A program made the position numbers and the translations under genes. A DNA stretch of 64,000 nt from Bryoerythrophyllum caledonicum (taxonomy: Eukaryota; Streptophyta; Bryopsida; Pottiales; Pottiaceae), in NCBI GenBank assembly GCA_963971425.1, contig OZ020521.1:10309519-10373518 (forward strand). The letters run 5' to 3'. Shown here piece by piece: positions 52,347 through 63,815 of the stretch. Under the pieces are notes generated by a model that was not told where the DNA came from, did no database searches, and worked only from the letters and a program-made list of their open reading frames with translations. Positions within the stretch are counted from its first letter, which is position 1; each line of letters starts with the position of its first letter.

Positions 52347-53851
52347 ATCCACTTCTAAGCCACCAGCCCCTTTGCACGTTACTCTCCGAAACTAACTCAC
52401 CTTTAACTCCTTCCGTCCATTCCGCACGCCTGTTGTGATATCTCCAACTCCGGATACTTGACAGAAAGAAAACCTGTCCTGGAAACACTCCGAGCGAGTT
52501 ACTGCAAGTTCGCTTTCCCAAAACAAACAGACCTATCAGCTATGAACAAGGCCAATAATTTGTTTCAATCAATCAGGAATTCAAGGAGACCGAATGGTAA
52601 ACGCAGTTTTAAATATAACGGCATTATTCCCAAGCATAAAAATCGACAAAACAGCATACCCAGCTATTCCGTTCCATAATGTTGCCCAGAAAGAAAATGA
52701 CAATTCCAAAAGCATGGACGCTGGACGACCTACAACACGCACGGAAACCTACAAGGAATTAGGAGCATACAAACCGCTAGTTCTACAGGGAAGAAGACAA
52801 ATGCACCACACAACCAGGCATTACTTCAGGATCTGACTGCTGCGTGGCAGGACGACAAAAGAACTGCCCAATCGGGATCCCCAAAAGAAACTGCTATTTC
52901 TGCTCTAAAAGATCGGCCACTGAACCTCGTCGCTGCAATAATTCATGCGAATACAAATCTACTTCGAATGATGAATTTGAGTATAGGTCCTTGAGACGTC
53001 GTCCTGGCAAAGCACTCAACAGAGATATCCTTCAAAGCAGCGAAAGGACAGGCATCTCCTTACCAGAGTAATGAAGTTCCAAACAGCTCCAAAGCAGATT
53101 CGGATGCGCCGACTCGTAAACCAACCCGCCAATCTGAGTAGCTACAGAAGGAACAAATACAAAAGACGGGATTACAACAGCCAATGACCTATCAAAACGG
53201 AAGGCAAAACAAGAGAACACCTGAATCAGGGGCCACGGCAATAACTATTTAGCACAAACCAGTTTGACAGAAAAAAAACGAAAACGAAAATAAAAGGGGA
53301 AAAAAAGACTTGAACCTACACCCCGGAGAACCAAGGTTCGAATAGAGTCACTTGATAAACATCGACAACATACCTCAAATGTAACAAAAGGAACAACAAA
53401 GCAAATAACGAACCATACACTATGAAGACATACCGCAGCTGCAAACTCCGGCCATTCCATGTGGCAAGAGCTTGCAACCGCCACTGATTGCTTCGGCTTC
53501 GCCGGGAGCACATCAGTGTTCCATCATATTTACAATTTCCATCATCAAATGTATATCAAAATCCTGTGGCCTCTGTTCATAGGTAGCAAACAATACAGCA
53601 AGATTCCACTATATCCAACAACCCTTCCCTGCCCAGCACCTAGAGAAGCCAAAAATTCAGAACTATGTAATACGCAGCCGTTTCTTCAATTCTTCATCCG
53701 GGGGGAGCTCATATCACCCCGTCCCCTTTCACGGCCGCCGAATTAATACTCGCATGCACGTCGCACACGCCTTCTACCAGCGCACTCAGGAGATATGGGG
53801 ACCTAAGGTCCTTCTCTCCTGCAGCACCCTTACATTACACTCCCCGAACGC
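52347..53851. other. SAM synthetase downstream region, no second gene recognised
   Basis: Short frames only, up to 95 codons, without motifs. About 53730-53851 is likely 3'UTR of the SAM synthetase gene (minus strand). Confidence 0.4.
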
Positions 53852-55033
53852 CTAGGCCTTGAGGTGCTCCCACTTGAGGGGCTTCACGATCTCCCACGTG
53901 AAGTCGGGGTCGTCGCGACCGAAGTGACCGTATGCAGCCGTCTTCTGGAACCGCTTGTTCCCGCCGCGCTTCAGATCCAGGTTGATGCACATCATCCCAG
54001 GCCTGAAGTCGAAGTTCTCCTTCACGATCTTCAGGATCTCCGAGTCGTGGATCTTCCCCGTCCCGTACGTGTCCACGAACACCGACAGAGGCTCCGGCAC
54101 TCCGATCGCGTACGACACCTGCACAATGCAACGCCGAGCCATCCCCGCGGCCACTATGCTCTTCGCCGCCTGACGCACGATGTAAGCACCGCTCCTGTCC
54201 ACCTTCGTCGGGTCCTTCCCCGAGAACGCACCTCCGCCGTGCGCGCCCCACCCGCCGTACGTGTCGATGATGATCTTCCGCCCCGTCAGACCCGCGTCGC
54301 CGTGCGGCCCGCCGATCACGAACCGACCCGACGGATTCAGGTGGAAGATCGTGTTCTCGTCCATGTACTTCTCGGGGATCACCGGACCGATCACGTGCTT
54401 CTTCAAGTCCGCCGCGATCTGGTCGTTCGTCACCGTCTCGTCGTGCTGCGTCGATATCAGCACCGTGTGCACGCGCAGAGGCACCATCGCCCCGCCCTCG
54501 TTCTTGTACTCCACAGTCACCTGCGTCTTCCCGTCCGGACGCAGCCACGCGCACGTCCCGTTCTTCCGCACCTCCGTCAGCTTCGCGCCCAGCTTCGTCG
54601 CCACCACGTGCGTCAGCGGCATCAGCTCCTCCGTCTCGTCCGTCGCGTACCCGAACATGTGCCCCTGGTCGCCCGCGCCGATCTCCTCCGGCCTCTTCGT
54701 GAAGTGCCCGTGCACGCCCTGCGCAATGTCGGGGCTCTGCGCCTCCAGGTTCATCAGCACCTTGCACTTGTCCGCGTCCAGACCCACATCGTCCGACACG
54801 AACCCGATCTCGCGGCACGTATCGCGCACGATCTTCTCGTAGTCCACCACGGCCTTCGTCGTGATCTCTCCGAACACCATCACCATGTTGGTCTTCGTGC
54901 ACGTCTCGCACGCCACCTTGCTGTCGGGGTCCTGCTCCAGGCACGCATCCAGCACCGCATCCGACACCTGGTCGCACAGCTTGTCGGGATGCCCCTCGTT
55001 CACAGACTCCGAGGTAAACAGAAAGGTCTCCAT
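53852..55033 (-). CDS. SAMS: S-adenosylmethionine synthetase
   Basis: Makes S-adenosylmethionine from ATP and methionine in the cytosol, feeding methylation and, in plants, ethylene and polyamine synthesis. 393 residues, the usual plant length, with no intron in the coding region, also usual. Start [18 protein letters not shown] at 55033; the frame runs 18 codons further up, but a cag acceptor abuts this ATG and the extra residues do not fit the family. Visible motifs: GHPDKLCDQ near the N-terminus, [13 protein letters not shown] (methionine/ATP site), [16 protein letters not shown], and the phosphate-binding [19 protein letters not shown]. Ends [15 protein letters not shown]-rich with strong third-position C/G, unlike all surrounding DNA, as expected of a highly expressed gene. 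Confidence 0.98.
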   Translation of the reverse strand: METFLFTSESVNEGHPDKLCDQVSDAVLDACLEQDPDSKVACETCTKTNMVMVFGEITTKAVVDYEKIVRDTCREIGFVSDDVGLDADKCKVLMNLEAQSPDIAQGVHGHFTKRPEEIGAGDQGHMFGYATDETEELMPLTHVVATKLGAKLTEVRKNGTCAWLRPDGKTQVTVEYKNEGGAMVPLRVHTVLISTQHDETVTNDQIAADLKKHVIGPVIPEKYMDENTIFHLNPSGRFVIGGPHGDAGLTGRKIIIDTYGGWGAHGGGAFSGKDPTKVDRSGAYIVRQAAKSIVAAGMARRCIVQVSYAIGVPEPLSVFVDTYGTGKIHDSEILKIVKENFDFRPGMMCINLDLKRGGNKRFQKTAAYGHFGRDDPDFTWEIVKPLKWEHLKA

Positions 55034-55268
55034 CTGCACCCCAAACCCCCAAAAAATCAAACCAAGAAAAACACCACACCCCCTCAACCCATCGTCCTAA
55101 AAAACCGAAACCCCGTCACCCATCAACAGCGCCGAAAAACTCACACCCAGAAGAAAAAAAACAAACCCTCGTCAGAAAGACAACGACCCTGTGGGTCGAC
55201 AAACCCCTTCCAACAGCGCAGAGAGGAAGGAAACTCGAGGAAAACCCAGATGAGAAACGGGACGATAC
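55034..55268 (-). other. 5'UTR intron of SAM synthetase
   Basis: Minus-strand donor GAG|GTATCG at 55268 and acceptor ggtgcag immediately before the ATG. 235 bases, T-rich near the acceptor. Inferred from signals and from the usual leader-intron layout of this gene family. Confidence 0.65.
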
Positions 55269-55358
55269 CTCGACGGAGTGCTGTTGCGACGGAGAGGTGC
55301 AGCGGCGAGGCGAGGGCGAGGAGCGGCGGACAGTGAGTCTGCGGGGTGCGACGGAATG

Positions 55359-55364
55359 TTTATA
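55359..55364 (-). promoter_or_regulatory. TATA box of SAM synthetase
   Basis: Minus-strand TATAAA in a GC-rich region. A start site about 30 bases on (near 55330) would give a leader exon of some 60 bases before the intron donor at 55268. Confidence 0.6.
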
Positions 55365-55755
55365 GGGGCAGGAGGAGGGGGGGCAAGCGGGGTGGAGACG
55401 CGATCTGGGCCGTGGGAGAGGGGATCGACGGCGGGGCGCGGGGCGGGGCGCGCGTGGGATGCAGCGTTGGGGCTTTCTTTGCGGGGGCCCGAGCAGCGCT
55501 GCAGGTCGTGGTGCGCTCCACTGCGAGATGGCGGTCGTCTGCAACCACATGGTTATCGGCCTTACGTTCTGCTCCGAGACGCGTCTTTGCCTTCTATCAT
55601 TGTCAGGAAAGAGAGCGTTTCTGTTCAGACTTCACCTGAGCATTAGTAAGTTTCATGTTCTTTTTTTTCCACAAGGTCAGGAAAGAGAGCGTTTATTTTC
55701 AGACATCATCTAAGCATGGTTAGTTTCATGTTCTTCTTTTTTCCACCAATGTCAG

Positions 55756-56398
55756 GAAGAAGAAGAAGAACTCCGGTCTCTAGAGGAGACCACCGTGAAT
55801 GAAGTGTATGTTCATTCTCTTCACTAAGCATATGGCCACGGGACATAGGCTAGTGTAATAGAACTACTCCCCCCCCTCACGAGGATAAGCACTTTTCTAC
55901 ACTAAGTGCTTCCCTACACTAATTGCCTAAGAGACAACCAACATGTCATCTCCTTCAAGGGCTTTGTGGGTCCCCATACAACAAGGCCTTGGGACCCCCC
56001 ACCATATTTGGGTGGACTATGGTGGTAGGCACGGTGCGGACAGGACATCCCCCACGCTCGGACTTACCCGAGGTGGACCCCCGTCTTAATTGCATGGGCT
56101 CATTTTTCTGGCCCTCCCATTTTGGGGGGGTCAGAGGCTTTTCTTGGCTTTTTCTACATGATTGGAGCCTATGGCCCCAATTTAGTTTCAAGGTTTTCTT
56201 TTTGCTAAATTTAGGGCCCCGTTCAAAAACAAAATAGGGGCTAGGTTTTGGCCCCACCACCTTGTCCCCCCCCAGTAAGTCTGACCAAGTGGGATGTCCT
56301 GTCAAATCGGGTAGGCACCATGCCGGTAATAGGACTTGAACTCACAACCACCTCACAAGTGTGCCATGACCTAAACCACTACACCAAGGCCGTGGTGC
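55756..56398 (-). mobile_element. tRNA-derived SINE 2, carrying a nested MITE
   Basis: Minus strand. The head near 56398-56325 reads gcaccacggccttggtgtag, with box A-like tggtgtagtggtttagg and box B-like gtgagttcaagtcc. The tail (55930-55760) has the LINE-like block ctatgtcccgtgg and ends ggagttcttcttcttcc after a GGTCTC/GAGACC hairpin. A 10-bp duplication CCAATGTCAG flanks it (55746-55755; 56401-56410). Interrupted by a MITE at 56033-56309. Confidence 0.85.
56033..56309. mobile_element. 277-bp Mutator-like MITE inside SINE 2
   Basis: Ends carry GACAGGACATCCC (56039) and its inverse gggatgtcctgtc (56291-56303), pairing for about 30 bases. GGTAGGCAC occurs on both sides (56024-56032; 56310-56318), a 9-bp duplication as made by Mutator-like elements. 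Absent from SINE 1 at the same place. Confidence 0.7.
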
Positions 56399-56508
56399 AT
56401 CCAATGTCAGAAAAGAGAGCGTTTACGTTCAGGCATCAACTTAGCATGAGTAAGTTTCAAGTTTTTTTTTTCCAACAATGCGATCCATGAGGGTTTGAGT
56501 TCAGACAA

Positions 56509-56861
56509 AAAGAAGAAGTATTATGGTCTACGTTGGGGTCCGGCATGAATATAGTGTTTGTTCATTATCTTCACTAAGCCCATGACCACGGGACATAGGA
56601 TAGCGTAATAGGACTACTCCACTCTTTCGAGGGTGAACACTTTTCTACATTAAGTGCTTTCCTATACCAAGTGCCTAAGAGACCAACAACATGGCATCCC
56701 CCCCCAAAGGGCTTTTTGGGTCCCCATACAACGTGGTCTTAAGACCCCCACCATAATTGAGTGGACTATGGTGGTAGGAACCACGCCGGGATCGGGACTT
56801 GAACTCACAACCACCTCACCAGTGTGCCATGACTCAAACCACTACACCAAGGTTGTGGTGC
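56509..56861 (-). mobile_element. tRNA-derived SINE 1 with LINE-like tail
   Basis: 353 bp, minus strand. Head 56861-56780: gcaccacaaccttggtgtag, box A-like tggtgtagtgg and box B-like gagttcaagtcccg. Body to about 56690. The tail contains cctatgtcccgtggtcatgg, gaacaaacactatattcatg and a (TTC)n end. A 9-bp duplication AGTTCAGAC flanks it (56498-56506; 56868-56876). Confidence 0.87.
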
Positions 56862-56925
56862 TTTTTAAGTTCAGACATCAACTAAGCATAAGTAAGTTTC
56901 ATGTTCTTTTTTTTCCACCATGAGT

Positions 56926-57785
56926 AGTAACAACAATTAATATTCTTAGGCCATGCTCATTAAGTAACAAGTATTGATCTTTGCGTTCCCAACAAAGCAA
57001 GTATATATCAATAGGTCAATCAAAAGTAAAAATATTGATATTTTTCAAAAGAAAAAGAAAAAGAAAAAGATCATGAACCATATTCCGGCATGAGACCTTG
57101 TCATGGCAGGTCAAGGGCATTGCCTAGTTAAGTGAACGTATGTCCGTTATTTACTTTAGATACGTGTTGTAAATCCATAATGCCTAGGTATGTAAGGTAA
57201 AATTATTAAATTTAAAGATGAAAATATTTTTAAAACCTAGATATGCTTCGCAAAAAGGACGGTTATCTTTTATATTAAGACTAGTGAATCCCTCGTTGTC
57301 TCCAACAGGCCAATGATAACCCTCAATATAGTGAACATATGCCTATTAGTTAGATACCTGGATTTCCTACGTACATATAGTAAAAGTGACCTAAATATTG
57401 CCATGTGGCGCATTTTCAGATGCTTAGGTATTGGTCCGGTTTTTGGGCTTGCTTTTTCACAATATACAAGTAGAAGAAGGACTAGTAGACCTCCATTGTC
57501 CCGGACAGGCCAAATCAAATGTACTTATTATATATCCACTATTACATTATACTTATTTTAAATACCTAGTAATTACTATAAATATCCACTATTTATCCTA
57601 AATGCTTGTCTTTAGCTATATATCTAGGGTAGTATATTCCATAGTTTCATGAAAATAACTTAAAATTTTCATCCAAATAACTTAATTTTTCATCCAAATA
57701 AGTTCATCCAACATATTCTAGAGCATAATTTATCGGAGATTGCATGACGAATTATCATTTTTATTGAGAGGGACTATACCTTTCT
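56926..57785. other. AT-rich intergenic DNA
   Basis: No gene. Several phrases like 'gataccttgga/atacctaggtat' recur with the theme 'ccattgtccc ggacaggcca' at 57292 and 57495, a diverged short repeat. Confidence 0.35.
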
Positions 57786-57979
57786 TTGAATATAATGTGG
57801 ATTTATTATTGATGTCAATCACCTACACTAATTTACATCAAGCATATACATATCTAGTTTTGGTTGGACATTCATTTACTAGTAAGCATGTGTCAGTCGA
57901 CAGTTGCATGTAAATTTCCAATTATTGTAGGATTTTGAACTACTATAGTCCATACTATATTCATAGATCGATGTAGTAG
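57786..57979. repeat. Relic of the 31098-type MITE
   Basis: Shares tgaatataatgtgga, cacctacactaatttacatc, gtgtcagtcgac and catactatattcatag blocks with 27927-28137. Ends degraded. Confidence 0.55.
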
Positions 57980-58206
57980 ATTCTTGTTGTTCCCAACTGG
58001 CCAACGGCAATCCCAAATAAATTATACGTGTATAAGTGTATATCCGTTACATACTCGTCATTTACTTTGGATACTCGTTGTTTACTTTAGAAACTCGATA
58101 TTTACCTTGGATATATGTCCTTTACTTGATAATACATCTAGGTAGTATACCCCATAGTTTCATCCAAATAACTTATTTTTTCATTCAAATAAGTTCATTT
58201 GTTTAA

Positions 58207-59122
58207 CCCCTAAAGGACCAAACGTCCCCCGGGGTCATTTTGAATTTTGGGCATGTACCTACAATTCAAAAAAAAATCCTTTTTAATTGAATTTTTTTTC
58301 AAGATAGGATCTGATAAGAGCTTCGTAGAGATTTTTTAAAAAAATTCTTTGGATTTGTGGTTTGAAAGTTAGTACCACTTAAAGCCAAAAGTGGGACTCC
58401 GGGCACCTCCAAAAATTTTGACAAAAGTTTCTATTGACATTGAGATTTTTCACACATATAAAGAATATTTCCTTCTTTAGAAATTTTCAAAAAAAATTCT
58501 TGTCTTTAGTGTAAAAAGGCATATTATTCCAAGTCAAACATTTTCACACATTGTCGGGAAACGGGGGAAAAAAACTTCATCTTTTCTACATAAAACCTAG
58601 AGATCTTTATATTTTTCACTTTTTATTTTTTCAACAATAATATGTGGTGAAAACCTTCTTATTGACCGTTTGGATTATCATTTGAATACATACGTAGTTC
58701 ACAAAAAAATGAAATGTGAAATGACAATTTTTGAACCTCCACTCCTTGCACACTTGTTTTGAATATGCTACCCCCCTTCTTTACCTCTAAAAATTGGTGT
58801 GTTGGGTAACAACATCATGCTTAAGACAATGGTAAAATATTTAGACCTTGTACTGTACAATGCAAAGTGAAGTCAAAGTCTGCTAATCTTCTCAACGCAG
58901 GGAAGAAAATGAACCATTGTTTTGACTTTATACACTAAAATCTATCAATCCGTGCGGTGGATTGCAACCAAAATTTTGGTTGCATGTTTATATAGAAGTC
59001 TATTTTAAGATCTTACGGTTGAAAATTCAAAATTCACTTTAAAACGTGATTTTCATGTCCCTTTTTGGCAGTGGCAGTTTTGGACTGGTTTTAGAGCGAA
59101 AGTGGTCGTGGTCCTCTAGGGG
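58207..59122 (+). mobile_element. TTAA element, subfamily A, copy B (916 bp)
   Basis: TTAA (58203-58206), CCCCTAAAGGACCAAACG at the left, TGGTCCTCTAGGGG then TTAA (59123-59126) at the right. Nearly collinear with 11710-12633 throughout. No transposase. Confidence 0.9.
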
Positions 59123-59126
59123 TTAA

Positions 59127-59744
59127 AGAGAGGATAAATGAGAGATTTTGGGCTGGTGTGATTCAAGTGTATGGTGGTGCCGACCATGGTTCAATGCAAA
59201 TTAAAGCTCCGGATGGTTCCGAAGTTTTCTAAGCATTGACTTGTATTTTTCCCACACGTCTCCTAAGTCAAGTCACCATCTCCATGTGGTCCTAGTTACT
59301 ATCATAGGACTATAAAGTATAGATGATGGGAGGAGATCACTTTTTCACTATGAGTATTTCTACATTCTATGGTTGGATTTATTTATTTTTTCATAATGTA
59401 CAAACCAAAAAAACTTGATGAAATTAAATTATTTGTTAAGATTGGCTATTGATAACAATAAGAAAGGAAAAAAGATGCTTCATTTGCCAAGGCCTACGTA
59501 GGTCTCTTATTCTTTTTTTTCCCTATTTCTTTGTAAAGAGACCATGGAGTTTGACTTCTGTATTCATTTTTGTAAATAAGGTATGTCTAAATGTTGGTTA
59601 AACTCCTAAAGATCAAACGCCTTAAGGTAGGCTTCTAATAGTTTATGAAATTAGTATTGGGTAAGTGATAGCTTTGTGGGGGTGTTTCTTTTTTAAGACA
59701 AATGTATGAAACTAAAGTTAGAGGTTTTGAATCTAAAAGGTAGA
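59127..59744. other. Intergenic, no gene recognised
   Basis: AT-rich, only short frames. Nothing seen. Confidence 0.35.
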
Positions 59745-60127
59745 GCCGGCAAGGTACCGTAGGTGAAGGGCACCTTCGGCTATAATTAATTCAAAAAAGG
59801 CATGCCGAATTATTTGGAAAATTATTGAGTGAAAATGCCGACATTGAAGAAAAATTTAATATACAAAATCTTTGGACACCATGGACATCAATGGGGAGTT
59901 ATGGCTTGGAAAGCCTTGATTCTTGGGAGTGCGTTCAAAAGAGCTCCAAGTAGGGAGCTTGAGGTCTTAGGTTCAATCCCACTGGCCGTCAAAATAGGCT
60001 AATTATAGTAATCTGTGAACTCTAGCCAAAATCTGCTAAAATTCCTTTAAAAGCCGAACCCACTTTTTTACTTTAATTATTTATTCGGCGTCCAAGTGCC
60101 AAAGGTGCACTTGACCTACGGTAGTTT
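59745..60127. mobile_element. ~380-bp element with imperfect 30-bp inverted ends
   Basis: Left gccggcaaggtaccgtaggt ... gggcaccttcggc pairs with right gccaaaggtgcacttgacct then acggtag. A box B-like ggttcaatccc lies at 59970. Could be a MITE or a SINE caught in a foldback; undecided. Confidence 0.45.
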
Positions 60128-62562
60128 GGATACTATGGAGTTGAACGATACTACTATAGAACTTGAATAATAATGTTGTAAACCTAAACACTGCAATTTT
60201 TGGTGGAGGGTAGCAAAGAAAGAAAGCTTTTGGAAACCTTCATTGTCTCTACTTTAAAATACGTAGAAATTAAGGATTTTGTATTTTTGAATGTTTTTCT
60301 CTCAATAGAAGAATATGAATTGATTCTATCCATTGTTTGGAATATGGATCCAATAATTACATTCTCTCTCTATATATACATCTTTTTTTAAAAATAGACA
60401 ACTACTTTCTATACCCATAGTCATTGCAAGTCCGTCTCTCTTATCCTAAACACCGTGATCATTGATGTGCAATGACTTAACACAAGGTAGAAACATAGAT
60501 CATTAACATTCATGCAATGTGTAGTGGAAAATTATGCCATTATTTTGAGTCAAAGTACGTTGACCATGTTTGCACAGTGAAGAAAAAACCACATCGCACT
60601 CTTCAAATGCACGTAACCTACAATCAATGTGATTAAAGTTTACAAAATATTTTGAGTGTCTTGTAGTCCTTAACTTGAAGATCCTATGTTTGAATTTGTT
60701 TCAATGAATCTTGCAACGACATGTCTTAGAGAAGCAACTGTGTGGTGGTTTTGGTGAAACATAATCTTGGTCCATTAGGGGTTGAATAGGATAAATGTAA
60801 CTATGATTTGTTGTGTAATGTGACCTCTTCCTTTCCATCTTGACAATAGCTCCTATTCATTTAAACTTGGATTTAACCCTTAAAGGTTAGTGGAGGCCTA
60901 TATACAATCATGTATTTTACTCTTTACATACAAAAAATGTACTAAATTTAGCAAGACATACACCTTTGGATTGAAATTTTTTCAACTAACATGTTTCATT
61001 CGGAAGTCATTTCAATATCTAAATCTTATCATGCTTAAATACGACACCATACATGTAGATACATGTCCATTTTGCAACTTCTCAAGCTTGTAGTAGGTGC
61101 AATTATGATCTAAACTAAAATTGTCATGTGTCATTAGATAAATCTCAACACAAATACAAACTTTTGAAACTATTGTATACATCAATTCTTACACCATGTA
61201 TGTCAAATACGTAAAAAACATCATGTTGCAGTCTAAATGTAGAGGTTAAAGTGTTAAAGACCACCATGGTCTTCCTTGAAAGACCATTACTTCCACGCTT
61301 TAGTTGTAGTTTTTATTATTATTCAAATGACTCAATTTTTCTTACATATATGATATTAAAATAGTAGATAGGCTATCCTTGTCCAACGTATAAAATGTCT
61401 ATTTCTACTTGTGGTGGTATGTTAAACGAGCAACGATGCATTCTTAGAGGTCTTCACCCTTTAAGGCCTACATGAGATTTCTGCATGGAAGAATCTACGA
61501 GTGTAGTAGATTATGCAAGGCATCAAATACACAATGGGTACATTTCATTGCTACCTTACTTCACGGAAATCACTGTAGTTTGACAATGCCTACATCAATT
61601 TTGGTGGCACCCATCCCAATAAATGCTTATCTTGAAATGCCTCTAAATTTGCCTCAAATTTTCCTTGAAGGTGGCCTATAGGGCTTGCGACAATAGTTAA
61701 TGTGCCCAAAACAACCCAAAAATGGTTGCTCATCCTTAAAGAGTTAAGGTTTGGCTTGCCATTGCTAATTTGTTTTCTTACCAAAAGTAAGTTGTGGTTA
61801 TTTTATGTCAATCTTGGAGTGTTCACATGACAAGTCTACAAGTACACTTTTCAATTGTGAGGTAATTTGAGGTCATTGTGAGTTGACTCTTATGTAATTT
61901 CAGAATAGTGCCATCATTAGAGTTTTAAGATTTACATCAATTATAATAGTTTACATATAAATTGTCATATTAAAATTACATCTGTGAACATATTTGTATA
62001 TCATTTTAAATTGAAGAACTATATAAGACTCTATGTACTAGGTATTTCAAATAAATATCTTATTTATACTATTATGTCTTACAATTCAAAATGCACAGAT
62101 AGTAAGAAGCTCTAACTAAAGTATCCTATGCTCAACCCATGCAATAAAGGTAGTACACGCTATATAGGTCCTGGTGTTTAGATAGTAGTGCTACTCCTAA
62201 TAGACTCTTTATTCACGTTGGTTAGTAAGGCCAATGTTACACTATGTCTTCTATCCTTAATTCTAAAGAGTCAATTGCCACATTTCTATTGGACTTTTGG
62301 AATACATTGAAAGTGGATATTTTTTACTATGTCATATTTCAATCTTATGTTTTAGGTATTGTATGCTGTGTGTAAATTAATCATGTACAGAATTGACCAA
62401 TGCATTGGGTATGTAGTCTATGATGGGGAGCACCAAAGTACCTCCAACAAACTTTCTGCAAAACCTTTGGAACAATCTTTATAGCTCCAACACAACACTT
62501 CTAACTTGCAAGACAATGATCCATCTCCTGCAAGTCACTTTAGCAATTTTATAGTCTCTTAA
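60128..62562. other. AT-rich intergenic DNA
   Basis: No gene or clear element ends. Paired 'accctttaa(a/g)g' style borders at 60880 and 61460 hint at another inverted-end element, not resolved. Confidence 0.35.
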
Positions 62563-63422
62563 CTCTTGAAGGACCGGGCCTTGTGCTTCACCAAAACCAC
62601 CGCAAAACTGCCACTTTGACATGAGATATTATTAGACTAACTCAACCTTTTTAATTATATCCAACCATAGGATCTTCAAGCTATCTACTACAAGGAGACA
62701 CTCAAAACATTTTGTAAACTTTGACCATGTGGATTGTAAGACACATGCATTTAAAGAGTGCAAAATTGTTTTTTCCCTTTGTGCTCGAACATGGCCAACT
62801 TACTTTGATTCAAGATAATGGCATATTTTTCCACTACACATTGCATAAACTCAATGGATCTATGTTGTACTTTGTATTAGGTCATCAGACGCCAGAAATC
62901 AATGTAATGAAAGTAAGAAAAATGGACCTGCACTGACTAGGGGTATAGAAATTGGCCCTTTACTAAGGAAAGCAAATTTATTTTTTTAATAGAGAAATAA
63001 TTGTTGGATCTAAAATCCAAACGGTGAATAGAATTTTCATGACATTTTCTAACAATTAAAAAATGATTTTCCAAAAAAAGTAAAACCCTTCATTTTTGTG
63101 AGTTTTAAAGTGAAAACAATGAAGGTTGCCGAGAACTTTCCTTCACTACACCCACCTCAATAATTGAAATTTTCAACTCTACAGTAGCACTATTCATCAT
63201 TATAGTACCGAGCTCAGCTGCCAAAAGGAACATGCTTCTTATGTTTGAAGCACCAAATTTTTTTTCCCTATAAGTCCAAAAAGAAAAAAGAAAAAATTCC
63301 CCACAAAGATAACCCATATTCATGTTCACATAAACTTTCAAGAAGTTATCTTAAAAAATGGATATTTAGGAACCTACCCAAAATCTATGTATACCCCACA
63401 GGAACAAATGGTCCTTTAGGGG
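62563..63422 (+). mobile_element. TTAA element, subfamily B (860 bp)
   Basis: TTAA (62559-62562), CTCTTGAAGGACCGGG at the left; TGGTCCTTTAGGGG then TTTAA at the right. Left two thirds match 17614-18161. The left terminus is mutated relative to the right. Confidence 0.8.
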
Positions 63423-63659
63423 TTTAATAAACAATATCCTTCAACCCAAAATTGTGTCGTGGACAAAGTTTGATGGAGGTGCTTTGTTACACTAAATGTA
63501 CTCTGGAGGTGCTTCATTGCACCGAAATACGCCTCAATACCTGTTTGAATGAGGTAGAGAAAAGCCACAAAGCAGAGGGTCAACAATAAATGGGTCATTG
63601 GCAACAACTAAAGTACAACGTGTATTGCTATAGCATACAAAGTACATATATATATATAC

Positions 63660-63815
63660 TTCTCTAAAGCACTTATGACCATGTAGAGAAGCACTTAGTA
63701 TAGAAAAGTGTTCACCCTTAAGAGGAAGAAGTAGTTCTATTATACTAACCTATGTCCGGTGGCGATAGGCTTAGTGAAGAGAATGAACAAACACCATATT
63801 CATGTCGGTCTCGTT
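63660..63815 (+). repeat. SINE/LINE-type 3' tail in plus orientation
   Basis: Reverse-complement match to the tails of both SINEs: agaagcacttag, gaaaagtgttcaccctt, ctaacctatgtccggtgg, gcttagtgaagagaatgaac. It stops at gttctccctg, just before the terminal hairpin, and LINE coding sequence follows at once. Confidence 0.7.

Larger units (their letters stand above)
55603..56925 (+). repeat. ~73-bp tandem units (U1-U4) interrupted by two SINEs
   Basis: Units of the form gtcaggaaagagagcgttt ... gttcagac ... taagtttcatgttctttttt occur at 55603-55672, 55675-55750, 56405-56477 and (partial) 56868-56925. SINE 2 sits between units 2 and 3, and SINE 1 within the run between units 3 and 4. Confidence 0.75.

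Noticed and set aside
53296-53350. tRNA-like sequence with two ggttcgaa-type motifs
   Set aside because: No cloverleaf could be formed: box A spacing and acceptor stem are missing. Too little for a tRNA or SINE call.
53864-55336. 490-codon plus-strand frame opposite SAM synthetase, and a 414-codon second minus frame
   Set aside because: Shadows of a GC-rich gene with few stops; composition is Arg/His/Val-rich without motifs, and the SAM synthetase frame explains the DNA.
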